From Herpomyces periplanetae (Eukaryota > Ascomycota > Laboulbeniomycetes > Herpomycetales > Herpomycetaceae): DNA of 64,000 bases. This document shows, piece by piece, positions 58,786 through 64,000 of this stretch (its first letter is position 1; every line of letters begins with the position of its first letter). Both the position numbers and the translations under genes were made by a program. Below the pieces are notes generated by a model that did no database searches, was not told where the DNA came from, and was given only the letters and a program-made list of their open reading frames with translations. The DNA lies in the NCBI GenBank assembly GCA_009733715.1, contig WMKJ01000071.1:1-64000 (forward strand). Direction: 5' to 3'.

Positions 58786-60083
58786 ATGAAAGGTTGTTAG
58801 CCAGTTCATCAGTTTGATCATTCCTTTCTCCCAACGCATGTGTATAAGCAGGGTTACGAAAGCGATAATCACATACCTTCACCTGCTTTCATTCCGCTAT
58901 CTCTATACATTTTTAGCAATGTATCGCATACTATTTCCTTGATTTCATGTTTTACTAACGTATCTTGAGGGGTTATTTGCTATATAACTACTTTGATGTA
59001 GCCGTACTCCAGAGGGTCAAATCAGCATCGGTTTCAGTAAACGGTGAAGTAGTTTCATCAATCGAACGGGGAATTTTACTCTTGATAGGAGTATCTAAAC
59101 TTGATAAAGCAGAGGATGCAGTTAAACTTGCCTCCAAAATATCAAAGCTTCACCTGTGGCATGATGCTGCGGAAGCCCGTGTAAGAAATTACCCTTTTTG
59201 TCCTTAATGTTAATGTCCACCGTTCTGGTTAATTTAATCCTTGATTTATACTTTTTTCAAAATTCACCGAATAAACACCACCCAGTTTATACCATGGGTT
59301 TACAATTAGTCAAATACTAAGCTGCCCACACGTTTGTTAAAAATATTAATCTCACCATACACGTATAGTGGTCTAAGCAACTCACGCAGATCAGCGGAGA
59401 AGTTTTGTGCGGTATGTCATTATTTATTAGTTATTTGGGTAGGAAAGAGTGATGGAATAAGAGTAACTTTCATATCTGTTAACGATTTCGTCGTTTCGGG
59501 TAACGTTGGGTTTTATGCGATGTCACTTTACTTGTCGTCTCGTCTTGTCACTCCATATGTGCCTTTTCGTCTCATATTTTATTTAGCACAACACTGTATT
59601 CGTTATACTCTTGGGGATGAATTTTGTTAATTCACCCACTAACCTGCTGGAAAATTCATATCTACTAACTCCACCCGTCTATGCCATCCTTAACACGATT
59701 CCATCCCATCTTTCGTAATCCATGCAGTTTCGCAATTCACATTAATGGCTACCGTCCAAAAAAATTTCAAGCCGAACTTTCACCGAGCAGCATCTGCTGA
59801 GCAAGCGGAAAAATTGTACTCGTTGTTCGTTGATTCTATGCGTCAGGCATTGCCAGGTATACCTGTTAAGGAGGGCAAATTTCGTACTTACATGGAAGTC
59901 GCCTTGGTAAACGATGGACCTGTAAGTATACTGTTTGAAAATAGTAACGGTGAAATGTTGCTCTTTCAAGCAAGTTTTCTACTGTTATCTGCCCCCCTTC
60001 CTACGCTTTGCTATGCGATACTTATTTTAACCTTTTACACATTTTGTTAGGTAACCTTATTGCTAGATACCCATGACACCTGA
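58786..60083 (+). CDS. DTD1: D-aminoacyl-tRNA deacylase
   Basis: Removes D-amino acids (and Gly from tRNA-Ala) from mischarged tRNA. Five exons: 58786-58792, 59002-59180, 59369-59411, 59728-59921, 60051-60083; 151 aa, the usual DTD length. Exons 2-5 are secure: VLQRVKSASVSVNGEVVSSI, ASKISKLHLWHDAAEAR, WSKQLTQISGEVLC, VSQFTLMAT, then VNDGP|VTLLLDTHDT. The SQFTL motif and the Gly-cisPro motif NDGPVT are both intact; the last intron cuts between NDGP and VT. The 7-nt first exon (ATGAAAG) is inferred: it gives MKAVLQRV, the standard DTD start, and fits the phase, but its donor GTTGTT is unlike others here. Another tiny first exon is possible. Confidence 0.87.
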
Positions 60084-61248
60084 ATTTCTCCTCTTTTACA
60101 CTCACAAATTTGTTTTGATTATACCACTATATCGATATTTTTCAACACAATGTAAACCTTAATGACTATTATAATAGTTGATTACAAGTTTTCACATACA
60201 CACGCAAACATGATCTAGTAAAGTTTATAGTAAAAACTTTCTATATGGAAGCAATCAACGAAACTTCCATACACATATAATCACATTCAAGCACACAATT
60301 ATCTTTTCTACACTTCTACTTCTTACCAACAAGAAGCCTACACCTCATAAGTTCATTTTACCTTACATTACGTAATTCAAAAACCTCAGAGCTACTGTAA
60401 CAACTTGAAAGGAGATGGCCAGTTTCACAGGCTGAAGTGGTAGCATGGCAGTGACTAAATACGGTAGGTTGTTCGAAATAGAAAGTTGAACGAGGGTTTG
60501 TTTTATTAACAAAATACAATGAAGCTCGAGGGGTAGGGGATAGAGGGGATTAAACTGATTCACAAATGGGTAATGAAGTATAAAGTGTTATATGAGTTGC
60601 AGCCAAAGTATTATTATGATAACATACACATCGTGCACAATAGTTGCCAAAATATTTACAGGGTGACGAAATTCACCTGAGGTAATTTAGTCACGAAATC
60701 CTTATGCCAACAAAAGTGTAATCACTTAAAATGTCATTTTAATCTATGATCAACTTAAGAGGAATTTTTACCTTCATCTTTCCTGTTTATTGCCCAATAC
60801 ACCTAAACCGTCCTCTCACGAGCCCCTTTTGCATCACGTGATACTAGGTGTTGGTTAGGCTACGAAGCGCGGGATACTGAGCCATTATGATTAGTAACGG
60901 ATGCGGCAAGGTTTGGCGAAACGAAACGGGAAGAAGAGCATGGTATGTTCGAGAAGCATCCACCAAAATTAAAATTATCGTGAGTTAGATAGTAATATGT
61001 GTGTATATAAACGGATTGGTTTATGCCTGAGTAGATATTTCCATGGATTGTAAGGTACACTTGAATTACTTTAAGCACATTTATCGACATACTTTACCAA
61101 CATTGTTTTCATTGATATATTCATCATATCGGATCATAAACAGGAGAAATTTGTACACTTAAATTTCAGGTATAGCCTGGCTGATTTATACTTGTACCAT
61201 TTTGAAATTATCTTAGTTGGACGTAAAGTCTTTATACATTAGGTTAAA
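60084..61248. other. Intergenic region, DTD1/CPR6
   Basis: AT-rich; TCACGTGA at 60834-60841. No coding region seen. Confidence 0.6.
60834..60841. promoter_or_regulatory. TCACGTGA palindrome upstream of CPR6
   Basis: Perfect 8-bp palindrome, 408 bp upstream of the CPR6 ATG at 61249. Confidence 0.45.
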
Positions 61249-62831
61249 ATGGCGGAAGAGCAATACAAAGGTAAGAGCGGCTACCTAAAGCATATTTGAG
61301 TGTGATACGTGAAACTGGTGTGGCAACAAGTGTCAAGGTAAAATTGATTCAAGTGTTACCATATTAACGACCACTGTCAATTTAGGTCGGAGTCGTTGCT
61401 TTATGGATATATCGGTGGGAAAAAAACCTATTGGTAGAATATGTGTAGAATTGGTATGTTAAGGGATTTTTGAGGAGGGGGTAGTACCATTCCGTGTTTC
61501 AAGTTACGATGGCTACGATTGATTGAATGAATATATGGCTAGAATGGCAAAATACTGATTGTTTTGGAGTAGTTTAACGATGGTGGGTTAGATAATTGAA
61601 TAATATTGATAAATTAGCGTGGATGTATACCATCTAATATGCATCTGGATAACGAGTAGTCGTTCCTAAAACGGCGGAAAATTTTCGAGCATTATGTACG
61701 GGTGAAAAAGGCATAGGGTCAGAGGGTGTACTACTTTGCTACAAAGATTCCACATTTCATAGAGTGATAAAAAATTTTATGATTCAAGGAGGTGATTTTA
61801 CCAGACACAATGGAACAGGAGGCGAATCAATCTACGGGGAAAAATTCGATGATGAAAATTTCATCTTGAAGCATGACCAACCATTTCTTTTAAGCATGGC
61901 AAATGCTGGGCCGGGTAAGTAAAAAGAAAAAAAAATATTGAAAAAACGGGTAGCCATAAGGAAACATTGACGTGCATAGTGTCTTGGATAATTTGGTCAG
62001 TAATAAAATTGGAAGAACACGCTAACCCAGGTTAAACTTATCCATGTAGGAACCAATGGATCACAGTTTTTCATTACTACGGAGAAAACCCCACACTTGG
62101 ACAATAAACACGTTGTTTTCGGAAAGGTAATCAACGGAAAGAGTGTAGTAAGATATATTGAAAATTGTAAAACTCAAGCAGGTGATAAACCAGTACAAGA
62201 CGTCAAAATAACAGACTGTGGAGAATTAAAAGGGGAAGAGTACAATAAGGCCACGGAAAAAGTAGTTGATCCGACGGGAGATGAGTATGAAGATTATCCG
62301 GAAGATCAAAGTGAAGAGTTATCGGCACAGGAAGTGTTTAAGATAGCAAGTGAAATGAAAGAGATTGGAAATAAATGCTTGAAAGCTGGACAAGTGAATC
62401 TTAGTGCTGATAAGTATGAAAAAGGGTTAAGGTACATTCAAAGCTATCCCGAAGTAAAAGAAGAAGATAGCCCGGGACTAAAGGAGAAACTTGTCTCGTT
62501 AAACTTTACGATTAATTCCAACTTAGCGCTAGTTCAAGTTAAATTGAATGAATTTAATAGTGCTATAGATTCTGCGACCAAGGCAATTAATATAATGAAA
62601 GAAAATAATTCAATATTTAATGATTCGGAAAAGGGAAAGATACATTATCGAAGGGCATTAGCTAGAATATCCCGAAAAAATGATGAAGATGCTGCCTTGG
62701 AAGATCTTAAAATTGCCCAAACTTACGTTCCCAATGATCCTGCCGTTGCAAAGGAATTAGCCAACGTTAAACAACAAGTCGTCTTGCGAAAAAAACGTGA
62801 AAAAGCCGCTTATTCCCGCTTCTTTTCCTAA
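61249..62831 (+). CDS. CPR6: Cyclophilin 40 (peptidyl-prolyl isomerase with TPR), Hsp90 co-chaperone
   Basis: Exons: 61249-61270, 61386-61453, 61573-61582 (10 nt), 61660-61914, 62050-62831; 378 aa, all phases consistent. The isomerase domain (about 8-180) reads [19 protein letters not shown], then [58 protein letters not shown] and [14 protein letters not shown]. Active-site Arg, Phe, Met and Gln are present. His stands where cyclophilin A has Trp121, as in other Cyp40 proteins, usually linked to weak cyclosporin binding. Three TPR-like repeats follow from about 215 ([52 protein letters not shown]) and should bind the Hsp90 C-terminus. The 10-nt micro-exon TTTAACGATG supplies FND and the first base of Val; skipping it breaks the frame. 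Confidence 0.94.
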
Positions 62832-63505
62832 TTCGGCCATTGTCACGTGCCCCTCGGGTCTCCGACGCCATGTATCGACTTCGCATCAGGTTTGGTCCGT
62901 GGTTACGCCCCAGCACTGTGGCGCACCGGGGACGGTTTGGGGCGGTGCTGTGTTTGGTGCCCTGCACTCCGCTCTCTTCTCTTCAAAGACTTATTTTTTC
63001 TAGTATTACTTTGTACTTAGTTGCCCGAGGTGTTCATCATCCTCTATATTACTGTACATTCCGCTAATATATTAATCCCTATTCGTCTTACTTTTTCTTA
63101 ATCGTATTACCTGCTTCCCCTCCTTCTCAATATCCTATAGCTTCATCACTTCAAACTTTATTCTGGCTACCAATTCTATACATTTATGCTCAGTACCAAT
63201 CCCTTACCCTCTAATTGGTTCCTTGCTACTTAAATTCTTGGGTTTTTGTATCCTTCATGTACTACGTAAAACTTTTTAACTCTCTATTCTACAAGACCTT
63301 CATTGCTTACCTCTTCCCCACCGTTATCTTGTGTGCTGCATTTCCCTTACTCTAACCTATTATATACATCAACATTAAAATAAATATTTTCTTTCATCCT
63401 TCATATTAAGCTTATCGCCTAGTCTTTTTACTTTTTTTTCAAAATACTATTTGCTGCTTGTAGCTCTCTCTCCTCTAGCTTTTGCTTATTTCATTAAGAA
63501 TTACC
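62832..63505. other. Intergenic region, CPR6/GLO1
   Basis: CACGTG at 62844; plus strand pyrimidine-rich from about 63060 to 63500, the putative GLO1 leader. No gene seen. Confidence 0.6.
62844..62849. promoter_or_regulatory. CACGTG box upstream of GLO1
   Basis: TCACGTGC, 662 bp upstream of the GLO1 ATG and 13 bp after the CPR6 stop. The distance is larger than for other genes. Confidence 0.3.
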
Positions 63506-64000
63506 ATGGATCCCACTACAGAACCCTTGAAATTTTGGATAAATTCTACATCGTAAGCTGATTATCAACAAACTTACTTTCACCTTTCAACTTTGCTTAA
63601 CCAAAGTTTTGACTTCCGTAAAATCAGCCTTCGAATCTCAAACGCCGACGCATCCCTCCAATTTTATAAATTCCTTGGAATGAAGGTTTTGCTATGTAAA
63701 TCAATGAAGTCGCCCGTCAACGCAACCCCTTGCACAAAGTATTTTCTAGGTTACGAATCTTCTTTTTCACACGATAAAACACTTTCGTCCATCGAAGCTT
63801 TATCCAAGGAACAAGGCTTACTTCAGTTAACCCTGTACGATGTGCAATCTGACGATGAAAAACCAAGACCCGAACAATCCGCAACCGACTGGAAACCCGG
63901 TTTTGGTCACATTTGTATATCAGTCGATAATATTCAAGCCGCGTGTAAACGTTTAGAGGACAATAATATTCCCTTTCAAAAAAAGCTTACCCAAGGCAGA
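63506..64000 (+). CDS. GLO1: Glyoxalase I (lactoylglutathione lyase), 5' part
   Basis: Converts the methylglyoxal-glutathione hemithioacetal to S-lactoylglutathione. Exons 63506-63552 and 63607 to beyond the right edge; 147 codons seen; joined codon TC|T. The visible domain reads FRKISLRISNADASLQFYKF, YFLGYE, EALSKEQGLLQLTLYDVQSD, WKPGFGHICISVDNIQAACK and FQKKLTQGR, the glyoxalase I fold. The His in GFGHI, a metal ligand, is present. The first ligand position (His or Gln before xMLRV in relatives) is Lys here, and the Glu of LLEL is Gln. Fungal enzymes often have two such domains, so this N-terminal site may be degenerate and the active one may lie outside the window. Confidence 0.88.

Noticed and set aside
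1-64000. Mobile elements, virus-like elements, CRISPR arrays, rRNA and tRNA genes
   Set aside because: Looked for on both strands; no transposase, reverse transcriptase, capsid, terminal repeats, spaced repeats or structured RNA genes recognised.

Overview
The window is nuclear DNA from a filamentous or dimorphic fungus. Evidence: short GT-AG introns (mostly 60-240 nt), an Ert1/AcuK-class Zn2Cys6 factor, a CreC WD40 protein, a Doa4-type deubiquitinase with a rhodanese domain, an alpha-arrestin with a PPxY motif, a GPI-anchored proline-rich wall protein and a fungal-specific 'HFGRNK' protein family. The DNA is moderately AT-rich and loosely packed: about 21 genes in 64 kb, with several gaps of 1-10 kb. 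I cannot place the phylum. I see no transposon, virus-like element, rRNA, tRNA or CRISPR array.

Layout, left to right. Partial Ser/Thr/Pro-rich gene (-, 1-371); fungal-specific regulator-like gene (+, 2096-4906), whose stop codon overlaps that of convergent HAS1 (-, 4903-6669); TIM17 (+, 7099-7955, six exons, one of 16 nt); seipin (+, 10426-12345); TBP/SPT15 (+, 16070-17180); TRM1 (-, 17681-19882) divergent from SLP2 (+, 20138-21537); a small U1-type zinc-finger gene (-, 21835-22360); a small secreted-protein candidate (-, 22528-23022); DOA4-like (+, 23781-28027); creC (+, 28791-31581); alpha-arrestin (+, 32580-35247); CUE2-like Smr endonuclease (+, 36141-37816); a 9.5 kb gene-free stretch; an Ert1/AcuK-class factor (+, 47360-49747); FMN1 (-, 50418-51428); proline-rich GPI protein (+, 52427-53494); NOT3/5 (-, 54404-56890); DTD1 (+, 58786-60083); CPR6/Cyp40 (+, 61249-62831); GLO1, partial (+, 63506-64000).

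Most are housekeeping genes: RNA metabolism (HAS1, TRM1, DTD1, NOT3/5, CUE2, U1-type zinc finger, TBP), mitochondria (TIM17, SLP2, the long form of TRM1), lipid and cofactor metabolism (seipin, FMN1, GLO1), ubiquitin and endocytic control (Doa4-like, arrestin) and carbon regulation (CreC, Ert1-class). They do not form a functional cluster. CreC, a Doa4-type deubiquitinase and an arrestin lie side by side. CreC works in deubiquitination and arrestins in ubiquitination of transporters, so the adjacency is suggestive only.

The main new reading is in gene structure. Several coding sequences close only if micro-exons of 10, 16, 17, 22, 24 and perhaps 7 nt are used, with exact phase agreement. Most gene starts carry a CACGTG box 140-430 bp upstream. 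The large gap contains two perfect Mcm1 (MADS-box) consensus sites. A 56-nt exact inverted repeat links the left edge to the gene at 2096. I found no clear new multi-gene system.
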